This document shows, in pieces, positions 1 to 6,005 of a DNA stretch of 6,163 nt; the stretch's first letter is position 1, and each line of letters starts with the position of its first letter. A program made the position numbers and the translations under genes. The stretch lies in the NCBI GenBank assembly GCA_016789295.1, contig JAEUQL010000235.1:1-6163 (forward strand), in the 5' to 3' direction. The stretch comes from Blastocatellia bacterium (GTDB lineage: Bacteria; Acidobacteriota; Blastocatellia; Chloracidobacteriales; JADJPF01). The notes under the pieces were generated by a model that saw only the letters and a list, made by a program, of their open reading frames with translations, ran no database searches and had not been told where the DNA came from.

Positions 1-836
1 TACATACAGTCTTTCAACAGTACGCACTATTTCCACATAGAACGGTTGCTGGAAATATAGCTTTTGGTTTGGAAAGAAGAGGGTTGTCAAAAGTTGAAAT
101 AAAGAAGAAAGTCTTTGATTCTCTCGACCTTGTTCAGTTGCCAGGGTTTGAAGACCGCTATCCACAACAGCTTTCTGGTGGACAACAGCAACGTGTAGCT
201 ATTGCACGTGCTCTTGTACTCGAACCAAAAGTGCTGTTGCTTGACGAACCCCTCAGCGCACTTGATATGAAACTTCGTAAAGAGATGCAAGTAGAGTTAA
301 AAAAGCTTCAGAGAAGGCTTGGTATAGGATTTCTTTTTGTAACCCACGACCAACAAGAAGCTTTGGCAATGTCTGATCGGATAGCAGTTATGAATAAAGG
401 CAGAATTGAGCAGCTTGGCAGTGGAGAAGAGATCTACGAGCGACCACGCACAGAGTTTGTAGCAGATTTTATAGGTGTATCAAACATACTGACAGCTAAA
501 GTTGTAGGAAGACAAGGGTCTAAAACCTTAATAAGTTTTGGTCAAAAACACATCGGAGTTAGCCACCTTAATTACTCTTCGCAGCAAGAACTAAAAGTTG
601 CTGTACGTCCCGAAAAGATACATATCTCTTCTTCAAAACAAGAAGCTTTTATTGTTGGAAATATCGATGAAAAACTCTATCTAGGAGATACTACACATTG
701 GCGTGTAAGGATAGAAGACGGTTCAGTAATCACAGTCTTTGAGCAGAATAGGAGCCGACAGCACGCAGATTTAACACCTGGAGCAGAAGTTTTTCTTTCT
801 TGGGAACAAGAAAATAGCATCATCCTAGAGAGGTAG
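1..836 (+). CDS. potA: Polyamine ABC transporter ATP-binding protein PotA (5' end cut by window)
   Basis: This is the ATPase that powers spermidine/putrescine-type import at the inner face of the membrane. The frame is open from base 3, so the gene starts before the window; the TTG at 69 is an internal Leu codon. Counting the codon at 3 as residue 1, the visible parts are the Q-loop VFQQYALFPH (3-12), the ABC signature LSGGQQQR (57-64), Walker B LLLDEP (78-83) with the D-loop SALD, and the H-loop histidine 115 in FVTHDQQEA. From about residue 155 a TOBE-type regulatory domain follows, as in PotA/MalK/FbpC ATPases. Walker A and roughly the first 90-100 residues are missing only because of the window edge. 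PotA rather than another TOBE ATPase is inferred mainly from the next genes, potB and potCD, which lie in the same direction with almost no gap. Confidence 0.93.
   Translation, partial: HTVFQQYALFPHRTVAGNIAFGLERRGLSKVEIKKKVFDSLDLVQLPGFEDRYPQQLSGGQQQRVAIARALVLEPKVLLLDEPLSALDMKLRKEMQVELKKLQRRLGIGFLFVTHDQQEALAMSDRIAVMNKGRIEQLGSGEEIYERPRTEFVADFIGVSNILTAKVVGRQGSKTLISFGQKHIGVSHLNYSSQQELKVAVRPEKIHISSSKQEAFIVGNIDEKLYLGDTTHWRVRIEDGSVITVFEQNRSRQHADLTPGAEVFLSWEQENSIILER
828..833 (+). promoter_or_regulatory. Ribosome binding site that supports a TTG start for potB
   Basis: GAGAGG lies inside the last codons of potA, five bases before the TTG at 839. The next in-frame ATG (Met36) is inside the first membrane helix, so TTG is the reasonable start. 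The overlap of this site with the potA tail suggests translational coupling. Confidence 0.7.
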
Positions 837-838
837 AT

Positions 839-1729
839 TTGAGTAACTTACGTCGAAACTCTTTAACCGATTGGATAGCAGATCGTTATCAGAACCGTTT
901 CTGGGCGCAGTTAGTATCACTGCTTGGCCCATCTCTTGGCTGGATGGCTCTGTTTTTTATTGGCCCACTTTTGATAATGCTCGTCTTCAGTTTTGCAAAA
1001 CGTGGTGTTTATGGAGAGGTCAATTATGCCTTCAGCTTTGACAACTATCTTCAGTCCTTGAAATCTATCTATATACTGATCTATTGGAGATCTATCTGGA
1101 TAGCTGTAGTTACTACATTACTGTGCCTTTTGATAAGTTATCCTATTGCTTATTACATAGCTATTAAAGCTCCTAAGAAGTGGCGCAGTGTGCTACTAGT
1201 TCTTGCCGTAGTACCATTTTGGACAAGTTTTCTGATAAGAACCTATGCCTGGATCTTATTACTGCGTACAGAAGGTTTGATAAACAACTTTCTGATACAG
1301 GCTGACTTAATAAACGTTCCATTGAAACTACTCTACACCGATTGGGCAGTGCTGATAGGGCTTGTTTATGGAGAGCTACCATTTATGATCCTGCCGCTTT
1401 ATGCATCTATAGAGAAGCTTGATACACGACTTTTAGAGGCTGCTATGGATCTTGGAGCCAACAGAATATCAACATTTTTCCAAGTCACTGTTCCACTTAC
1501 GAAGGTAGGTATTTTGACAGGGATAATACTGGTCTTTATCCCTTCGCTTGGCTGCTTTGTCACCTCTGATCTCTTGGGTGGCTCAAAATCTATAATGATA
1601 GGGAACCTAATACAGAACCAGTTTATACAAAGAAACCAACCTTTTGGATCTGCCCTCTCTTTTCTTCTGACTGCACTGGTATTGATACTACTTTGGATTG
1701 GATTGAGAGCAGGGGCAAAACCAGAATAG
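839..1729 (+). CDS. potB: Polyamine ABC transporter permease PotB
   Basis: This is the first transmembrane subunit of the polyamine importer, 296 residues, close to the usual PotB length (about 275-300). Six hydrophobic segments are visible, near residues 30-52, 86-108, 119-142, 168-189, 222-243 and 272-290. The cytoplasmic EAA loop that docks on the ATPase is clear (residues 198-219, EAAMDLGAN, then a conserved proline). The stretch GCFVTSDLLGGSKSIMIGN (238-256) is characteristic of PotB rather than PotC. The start is TTG with a good ribosome binding site, two bases after the potA stop, so the two genes are certainly in one operon. The next gene follows after 24 bases. Substrate is inferred from family and neighbours; putrescine versus spermidine cannot be told from this gene. 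Confidence 0.93.
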   Translation: MSNLRRNSLTDWIADRYQNRFWAQLVSLLGPSLGWMALFFIGPLLIMLVFSFAKRGVYGEVNYAFSFDNYLQSLKSIYILIYWRSIWIAVVTTLLCLLISYPIAYYIAIKAPKKWRSVLLVLAVVPFWTSFLIRTYAWILLLRTEGLINNFLIQADLINVPLKLLYTDWAVLIGLVYGELPFMILPLYASIEKLDTRLLEAAMDLGANRISTFFQVTVPLTKVGILTGIILVFIPSLGCFVTSDLLGGSKSIMIGNLIQNQFIQRNQPFGSALSFLLTALVLILLWIGLRAGAKPE

Positions 1730-1741
1730 ACCAATTTATTT

Positions 1742-1747
1742 GAGGAG
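1742..1747 (+). promoter_or_regulatory. Ribosome binding site of potCD
   Basis: GAGGAG lies six bases before the ATG at 1754, in the 24-base gap between potB and potCD. It supports efficient separate initiation of the fusion gene. Confidence 0.7.
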
Positions 1748-1753
1748 TAAAAA

Positions 1754-3577
1754 ATGAGAAAGTTGAGTGAAAATTTGTGGCTGAAGATCGCTTCTCTCTT
1801 GGTCTACTTCTTTCTCTATGCACCTATCATTGTTCTTGTAGCGTTTTCGTTCAACGATTCTAAACTAAGTACTGTCTGGAAAGGATTTACCTGGAAATGG
1901 TACGTAACAGCCTGGCAGAATCGCAGCATAGTTGAATCGGTACGCACAAGTCTAATCGTGGCTACTTTGTCAACAGTTATTGCAACTATTATTGGGACAT
2001 TGGCAGCACTAGCAATGGTCAGATATAGATCCAAACTAATCTCCTTCTTCTCTCCTATCTTCTACTTGCCAATAATTATTCCTGAAATAGTGATTGGCTT
2101 TGCTACTGTAATATTCTTTGGCCTATTTGGATTAAAGCTAGGGCTGTCAACTGTAGTGATCGCACACGTTGCATTCAGTCTTTCTTATGTGATATTTGTT
2201 GTTAGAGCAAGACTCGCTGGTATGCCATCGGTTTTTGAACAAGCTGCTATGGACTTAGGAGCCAATGAGCTTCAAACCTTCTTCCTTGTAACACTTCCTT
2301 TACTTGCTCCTGGCATCATCTCAGCCGCACTCCTAGTCTTCACACTCTCACTTGATGACTATGTGATTACAAGCTTTGTTGCGGGAAGTGGTACAACAAC
2401 GCTACCTCTTCAGATCTATTCCATGGTAAAGACTGGAGTTACACCTGAAGTAAATGCTGTTTCGAGTATTCTACTTTTGGTAACTATAGCTTTAGTTTTT
2501 GTCTCACAACAGTTTGAAAAAGATAGACCTTCAAAACTTGCTTACATTAGTGCAACCATTGCTATTGTTGCGCTCTCTGTTTTTGCAATAGGAGGTTCAA
2601 CAAAAGAGACAAACAGGCGACAACTAAACCTATATATCTGGTCAAATTATGCTTCTAAACAGCTTATTGAAGACTTTGAAAAGAGGTACAACGCTAAAGT
2701 AAGAGTAGAGATCTTTGATTCTAACGAAGCACTGTTAGCAAAGCTCCAAACCGGCCTAGTAGATTACGATATTATTGTTCCCAGTGACTACATGGTGACT
2801 ATTCTGATCAAGCAAGGGCTGGTACAGCCTATAGAAAGAGAACGGCTAACAAACTTAAATAATATCGATCCAAGATTTCTTGGTCTGCCTTTTGATCCAG
2901 AAAATCGCTACTCTGTGCCATATACTTGGGGCACTTCTGGCATCGGTTATAGAAAAGACAAGATTGCAGAAATACCAGATAGTTGGGCAGTTATGATGGA
3001 TAATCGGTATAAAGATCGTATAGCAATGCTCAATGATGTGCGTGAAAACTTTGCTTTTGCCTTGAAGTTGAAAGGATATAGCCTAAATAGTACAAGTCCA
3101 GAAGAGATTGAAGCTGCTGCCAAAATATTAAAAGAACAGAAACCATTAGTGAGGGCGTATGACAGCGATGCTTTCACAGAACTACTGGTCTCTGGTGATG
3201 TTTGGCTTGTTCAAGGTTATAGTGGTCAATTGGGTAAAGCAGTGTTGGAATATTCAAACATTGGATATGTAATACCAAAAGAAGGAGCAACAATCTGGAC
3301 TGACAACATATGTATTCCAAAGACAGCTCAAGACCCAGACCTTGCAGTAACATTTATCAACTATATCCTTGAAGCTGAGGTGGCGGCTGAAAATAGCAAT
3401 ACTACTGGATATCCAACTCCTAACGGAGCAGCACGCCAAATGATCAAACCGGAAATGCTCAACAGTCCAGCTTCCTATCCGCCAGAAGCAACTTTAAGAC
3501 GATGTGAATTTTTAAGGGATCTTGGACAGACAATACAGCTCTATGATCTGCACTGGACAGAGATCAAATCACAGTAG
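1754..3577 (+). CDS. potCD: PotC-PotD fusion: polyamine permease joined to its substrate-binding protein
   Basis: One 607-residue frame holds two subunits that are separate in Escherichia coli. Residues 1-255 are a PotC permease with six hydrophobic segments (about 12-33, 66-89, 99-123, 132-151, 185-206, 236-252) and the EAA loop at 161-182 (FEQAAMDLGAN). After a short basic loop, a seventh hydrophobic segment (262-281) leads into a full PotD-type periplasmic-binding fold (about 291-607). By alignment from memory with E. coli PotD, many polyamine-site residues are kept: Trp296, Tyr299, Ser344, Tyr346, Asp428, Glu431, Trp515, Asp517 and Tyr553. The sites of Trp229 and Gln327 appear as Gln487 and Leu587. 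There is no lipobox cysteine, so the binding domain is held by the fusion itself. The helix count puts it outside the membrane. The gene closes the potAB operon. Ligand choice within the polyamines is not determined. Confidence 0.93.
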   Translation: MRKLSENLWLKIASLLVYFFLYAPIIVLVAFSFNDSKLSTVWKGFTWKWYVTAWQNRSIVESVRTSLIVATLSTVIATIIGTLAALAMVRYRSKLISFFSPIFYLPIIIPEIVIGFATVIFFGLFGLKLGLSTVVIAHVAFSLSYVIFVVRARLAGMPSVFEQAAMDLGANELQTFFLVTLPLLAPGIISAALLVFTLSLDDYVITSFVAGSGTTTLPLQIYSMVKTGVTPEVNAVSSILLLVTIALVFVSQQFEKDRPSKLAYISATIAIVALSVFAIGGSTKETNRRQLNLYIWSNYASKQLIEDFEKRYNAKVRVEIFDSNEALLAKLQTGLVDYDIIVPSDYMVTILIKQGLVQPIERERLTNLNNIDPRFLGLPFDPENRYSVPYTWGTSGIGYRKDKIAEIPDSWAVMMDNRYKDRIAMLNDVRENFAFALKLKGYSLNSTSPEEIEAAAKILKEQKPLVRAYDSDAFTELLVSGDVWLVQGYSGQLGKAVLEYSNIGYVIPKEGATIWTDNICIPKTAQDPDLAVTFINYILEAEVAAENSNTTGYPTPNGAARQMIKPEMLNSPASYPPEATLRRCEFLRDLGQTIQLYDLHWTEIKSQ

Positions 3578-3590
3578 TTCTGATAGACAA

Positions 3591-3794
3591 TCAAGCAAAA
3601 GAGCTTTTCGCAGCTTTACTTTCCACTTCTATATTCTTTAGCTCTGTGCCACGAATCTCCTTTAGTACTTTATTAAAACAGCTTCTACATATACCGTGCG
3701 AATCTGGAACAATCGATTTCTCTATCTCTACGCCACACCAAGCACACTCAACAACATAGTTTTTAAGGTTTCCACCCCGGATCTCTTCCTTCAC
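3591..3794 (-). CDS. Small zinc-ribbon protein of unknown function
   Basis: This is a 67-residue protein with four cysteines in a zinc-ribbon pattern: Cys17-X2-Cys20 and Cys36-X2-Cys39. The segment around the second pair, SHGICRSCF, resembles the zinc-binding tails found after PAS or receiver domains in some sensor proteins (SHGIC-P-C type). Here the ribbon stands alone with short charged flanks, no membrane segment and no signal peptide. The start is GTG (3794-3792), with GGAGA six bases upstream on the minus strand, which supports a real gene. It converges on potCD with a gap of only 13 bases and diverges from the HD-domain gene. It could be a small regulator or adaptor, or a leftover of a larger sensor protein. 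No function can be given. Confidence 0.68.
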   Translation of the reverse strand: MKEEIRGGNLKNYVVECAWCGVEIEKSIVPDSHGICRSCFNKVLKEIRGTELKNIEVESKAAKSSFA

Positions 3795-3800
3795 TCTATT

Positions 3801-3805
3801 TCTCC
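3801..3805 (-). promoter_or_regulatory. Ribosome binding site of the zinc-ribbon gene
   Basis: On the minus strand GGAGA lies six bases before the GTG start. It is the main support for the start codon and for the reality of this short gene. I found no convincing -35/-10 pair for it in the divergent region. Confidence 0.6.
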
Positions 3806-4003
3806 GTTAAAACTGCCGTTATTTGTGAGACACACCGGCTAATGGTAACTTGTTCTATCTGTATATATTTTCGGGGGAGGCAAGAATAATTAAGACTGCC
3901 GATGCAAAAGTTGGTTTATGTGTAACACACGTAGTTGTGTATTGCAAGTCGTTTTCTTGAAATTGGAACCAAGTTACTGTATTTACCCAAACTCCTCTCT
4001 CTG

Positions 4004-4033
4004 TGGAACAGAACACCAATCTAGTGCTATACT
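4004..4033 (+). promoter_or_regulatory. Predicted extended -10 promoter of the HD-domain gene
   Basis: An extended -10 element, TG-C-TATACT, lies at 4025-4033, about 7 bases before the likely transcription start and 28 bases before the ATG at 4062. A weak -35 candidate (GGAACA or TGGAAC) lies near 4004-4010. The -35 is poor, which is tolerated with an extended -10. It lies inside the longer open frame starting at 3918 and so argues for the shorter gene. Confidence 0.5.
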
Positions 4034-4048
4034 GCAAAGCTTCACCAG

Positions 4049-4054
4049 AAAGGA
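4049..4054 (+). promoter_or_regulatory. Ribosome binding site that sets the HD gene start at 4062
   Basis: AAAGGA lies seven bases before the ATG at 4062. The 3918 ATG has no comparable site at the right distance. The family-typical N-terminus (EKVIRDAVHGD) also begins immediately after the 4062 ATG. Confidence 0.7.
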
Positions 4055-4061
4055 CAAATGT

Positions 4062-5408
4062 ATGATAGAGAAAGTGATAAGGGACGCCGTTCATGGCGAT
4101 ATGGTCTTTACAAACGAAGAGATGGAACTAATAGATACACCACAAATGCAACGTCTACGCGGTATTAAGCAGTTAGGCACATCTTCACTAGTTTATTTAG
4201 GGGCAATACATACTCGGTTTGAGCACTCACTGGGAACTTGTTGGACAGCCAAGAAGATCCTCGAAGCGATCAAGAGCAATCACATTGCTTCTGGCAAAGT
4301 AGTTCCATTCGATAGGCAGATAGAAAAGACTATTGTTGCAGCCGCACTACTGCACGACATTACACACATCCCTTATGGACACACTTTTGAAGACGAGCGC
4401 AGAATCTTTGAACGTCACGACGAAAACAAGAACCGCCTCTTCCACTTTCTCGACAGCCAAAAAGTAAAAACAGCCTTAAAAAGACAAGGGGTATATGACG
4501 AAGTAGTAAAGATTCTGACAGCACAGAAAGGCAAACACTCTTTTCTCTATCAGATAGTTGCTGGAACGGTCTGTGCTGACCTTCTCGACTATCTCAAACG
4601 CGACTCCTTCTTTTGTGGACTTTCACACTTCTACGACAAACGTATATTTAGATACTTCAACATATATGATGGTGAGTTTGTAGTAGAACTGCAGAAAGAT
4701 GGGCTGTTTCGTCACGACGCACTGTCAGAACTGATAAACTTGCTGCGCATCAGGTACACCCTCACAGAAAGAGTCTATTATCACCACGCCAAAGTAGTAG
4801 CAGGAGCAATGATTTCGAAAGCCGTAGAGATAGCTGTTCAACAGTCAAAGTTGAAACTTGAAGACCTTTTTGACATGAAAGACGATAGCCTACTCTATGT
4901 TTTGCGCTCGAAGAGTCGATCTAAACCTGTAGCCAATTTGATCGAGGCTGTAGAAAATCGTCACCTTTACAAACGAGTCTACCTAGTCTCTCTACAACAG
5001 AAAGAGCTTAATGGTGGTATCACACAAGATCAGCAGAAAATTTTGGAAAGGGACTACCACTTCAATCAAGAGGATCGACGTGGAGAGGCCGAAAATCTGA
5101 TTAGACAAGAGCTTGGGTTGCCAGAAGGTGGAGTCATTGTCTACTGCCCTTCTGCCTCTATGGCTCTAAAAGAGGCCAAAGTCCCTGTAAAAGTCGATGA
5201 GCAACCTCCACGCTCTCTTGCAGAGTTTCTCAATCCTGAAGTCTCAACCCTTATAGATAAGCACCGCTCACTCTGGCGCTTCTTCGTCTGTATCAGTAAA
5301 GACTATGAGGAGAAGTTTGAAAAAGCTAGCAAACTTTGTGAAGAGATCTTTGGCCACCCTAACATGATCAAGATGCAGACACGCGGCCAATTGAGTTTCA
5401 ACTTCTGA
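4062..5408 (+). CDS. HD-domain phosphohydrolase (SAMHD1/YwfO-like, dNTPase family)
   Basis: A 448-residue soluble protein of the HD superfamily group COG1078, whose characterised relatives (SAMHD1, bacterial dGTPases, YwfO) remove triphosphate from dNTPs. It opens with the family N-terminus IRDAVHGD and then IDTPQMQRLRGIKQLG. Metal and catalytic residues, aligned from memory with SAMHD1: Arg52 and His55 (RFEHSLGT), the His98-Asp99 doublet (LLHDITHIPYGH), His119-Asp120 at the position of the catalytic His233-Glu234, and Asp176 in LLDYLKRD. The HD core fills about residues 45-250, including a conserved YYHHAK segment. The C-terminal 200 residues are less recognisable and may serve oligomerisation. 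I chose 4062 over 3918 because a promoter and ribosome binding site sit between them. The gene stands alone. Housekeeping nucleotide control is the simplest role; a phage-defence role is possible, but nothing nearby supports it. Confidence 0.88.
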   Translation: MIEKVIRDAVHGDMVFTNEEMELIDTPQMQRLRGIKQLGTSSLVYLGAIHTRFEHSLGTCWTAKKILEAIKSNHIASGKVVPFDRQIEKTIVAAALLHDITHIPYGHTFEDERRIFERHDENKNRLFHFLDSQKVKTALKRQGVYDEVVKILTAQKGKHSFLYQIVAGTVCADLLDYLKRDSFFCGLSHFYDKRIFRYFNIYDGEFVVELQKDGLFRHDALSELINLLRIRYTLTERVYYHHAKVVAGAMISKAVEIAVQQSKLKLEDLFDMKDDSLLYVLRSKSRSKPVANLIEAVENRHLYKRVYLVSLQQKELNGGITQDQQKILERDYHFNQEDRRGEAENLIRQELGLPEGGVIVYCPSASMALKEAKVPVKVDEQPPRSLAEFLNPEVSTLIDKHRSLWRFFVCISKDYEEKFEKASKLCEEIFGHPNMIKMQTRGQLSFNF

Positions 5409-5412
5409 AATC

Positions 5413-5431
5413 GAAAATGACTTTCATTTCT
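5413..5431 (+). promoter_or_regulatory. Fur-box-like palindrome upstream of the ferritin-like gene
   Basis: AAATGA-CTT-TCATTT (5415-5429) is a perfect 6-bp inverted repeat with a 3-base centre. The 19-base window 5413-5431 agrees with the classical Fur box (GATAATGATAATCATTATC) at 12 of 19 positions, including both halves of the ATGA/TCAT core. It lies 37 bases upstream of the -35 of the ferritin-like gene and directly after the HD gene stop. No T-run follows, so it is not a standard terminator. Fur binding is an inference. Confidence 0.4.
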
Positions 5432-5468
5432 AAACCATTGATTTTAGGGAGTTTAGAGGAATTTTGTC

Positions 5469-5497
5469 TTGACACTGTCTTTAAAGCCCTTTAGACT
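5469..5497 (+). promoter_or_regulatory. Predicted sigma70-type promoter of the ferritin-like gene
   Basis: A perfect TTGACA -35 (5469-5474) is followed by a 17-base spacer and a TAGACT -10 (5492-5497, 4 of 6 matches). Transcription would begin near 5504, giving a leader of about 43 bases. A short palindrome, TAAAG-CC-CTTTA (5482-5493), covers the end of the spacer and the first bases of the -10. Confidence 0.65.
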
Positions 5498-5532
5498 CCA
5501 CCCATTCCAGAAAAGAAATACTTAAAATCCGT

Positions 5533-5539
5533 AAAGAGG
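5533..5539 (+). promoter_or_regulatory. Ribosome binding site of the ferritin-like gene
   Basis: AAAGAGG lies seven bases before the ATG at 5547 and fixes that start. Confidence 0.7.
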
Positions 5540-5546
5540 TTAAGAA

Positions 5547-6005
5547 ATGTCAGAACAACTACTTCAACAGCTAAATAAAATCTTAAGTCTTGAGTATGCT
5601 GGAGTTGTACAGTACTTACAGCAGAGTTTTCTAGTAAGCGGAACCGACCGAGTAGTTTTTGCAGACTTTTTCCGTGATCAGAGCAAGTCAGCACACAAAC
5701 ACGCAGAAACAATAGGTGATAAGATAGTCTCTTTGGGTGGCATTCCAACAGTAGAGCCAGCAACTATCCATCAATCAAACGACCTGCACGAGATGTTGCA
5801 GCAAGCTCTTCAATTAGAGCGCGATGCTTTGGAAGCATACATTGCTGCTTGGGAACTGGCTGGTGACAATAGACCGCTTAAGTTTATGCTTGAATCGATA
5901 ATTCAAGAAGAGCAGTTGCACGTTGAAGATCTGGAGAAGATTGCAGCAAAGAGCAAAGTTTCGGTCTCAGAGCAGGAAAAAGAGATAAAGCTAAAAAGAG
6001 CTTGA
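5547..6005 (+). CDS. Ferritin/bacterioferritin-like di-iron four-helix protein, 3' end set by a transposon
   Basis: This 152-residue helical protein has the ferritin-like fold, close in length to bacterioferritin (about 158). Relatives store iron or use a di-iron centre for oxygen or peroxide chemistry in the cytoplasm. Placing it on the bacterioferritin pattern gives metal ligands Glu16 (LEYAGVVQY), His52 (HKHAETIGDKI), Glu91 (LERDALEAY), Glu122 and His125 (EEQLHVEDL). The second-helix glutamate expected three residues before His52 is Ala49. His50 stands where bacterioferritin has its haem-binding Met52. The gene has its own promoter and a Fur-like site upstream. The TGA stop (6003-6005) lies within the right end of an IS200/IS605-type element, so the original tail may have been longer. 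All four core helices appear intact, so the protein is probably still folded. Ferritin, bacterioferritin and rubrerythrin-type subfamilies cannot be separated with certainty here. Confidence 0.85.
   Translation: MSEQLLQQLNKILSLEYAGVVQYLQQSFLVSGTDRVVFADFFRDQSKSAHKHAETIGDKIVSLGGIPTVEPATIHQSNDLHEMLQQALQLERDALEAYIAAWELAGDNRPLKFMLESIIQEEQLHVEDLEKIAAKSKVSVSEQEKEIKLKRA

Noticed and set aside
69..71. TTG at 69 as the start of potA
   Set aside because: The frame is open to the window edge and encodes the ABC Q-loop VFQQYALFPH before it, so this is an internal leucine of a gene cut by the window.
1399..1734. Minus-strand 111-residue open frame inside potB
   Set aside because: Antisense shadow of a well-supported membrane protein gene, with no recognisable domain.
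2500..2640. PotC-PotD fusion as a sequencing frameshift artefact
   Set aside because: The frame is continuous with good coding character through the joint, and no leftover stop, ribosome binding site or start is visible in other frames. A linking membrane helix makes structural sense.
3597..3608. AAAAG-AG-CTTTT as a terminator between potCD and the convergent gene
   Set aside because: The stem is only five weak pairs with a two-base loop and no following T-run on either strand.
3918..4061. N-terminal extension of the HD-domain protein as coding sequence
   Set aside because: Promoter and ribosome binding site lie inside it, it has no family similarity, and the conserved N-terminus begins at 4062.
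3855..4094. Minus-strand 79-residue open frame in the divergent region
   Set aside because: It overlaps the HD promoter and the start of the HD gene, has no recognisable motif and no clear ribosome binding site; it is most likely chance.
4062..6005. HD phosphohydrolase plus ferritin-like gene as a two-gene phage-defence unit
   Set aside because: The genes are separated by 138 bases with an independent promoter for the second, and both families are common housekeeping types; no nearby gene supports a defence island apart from the transposon.
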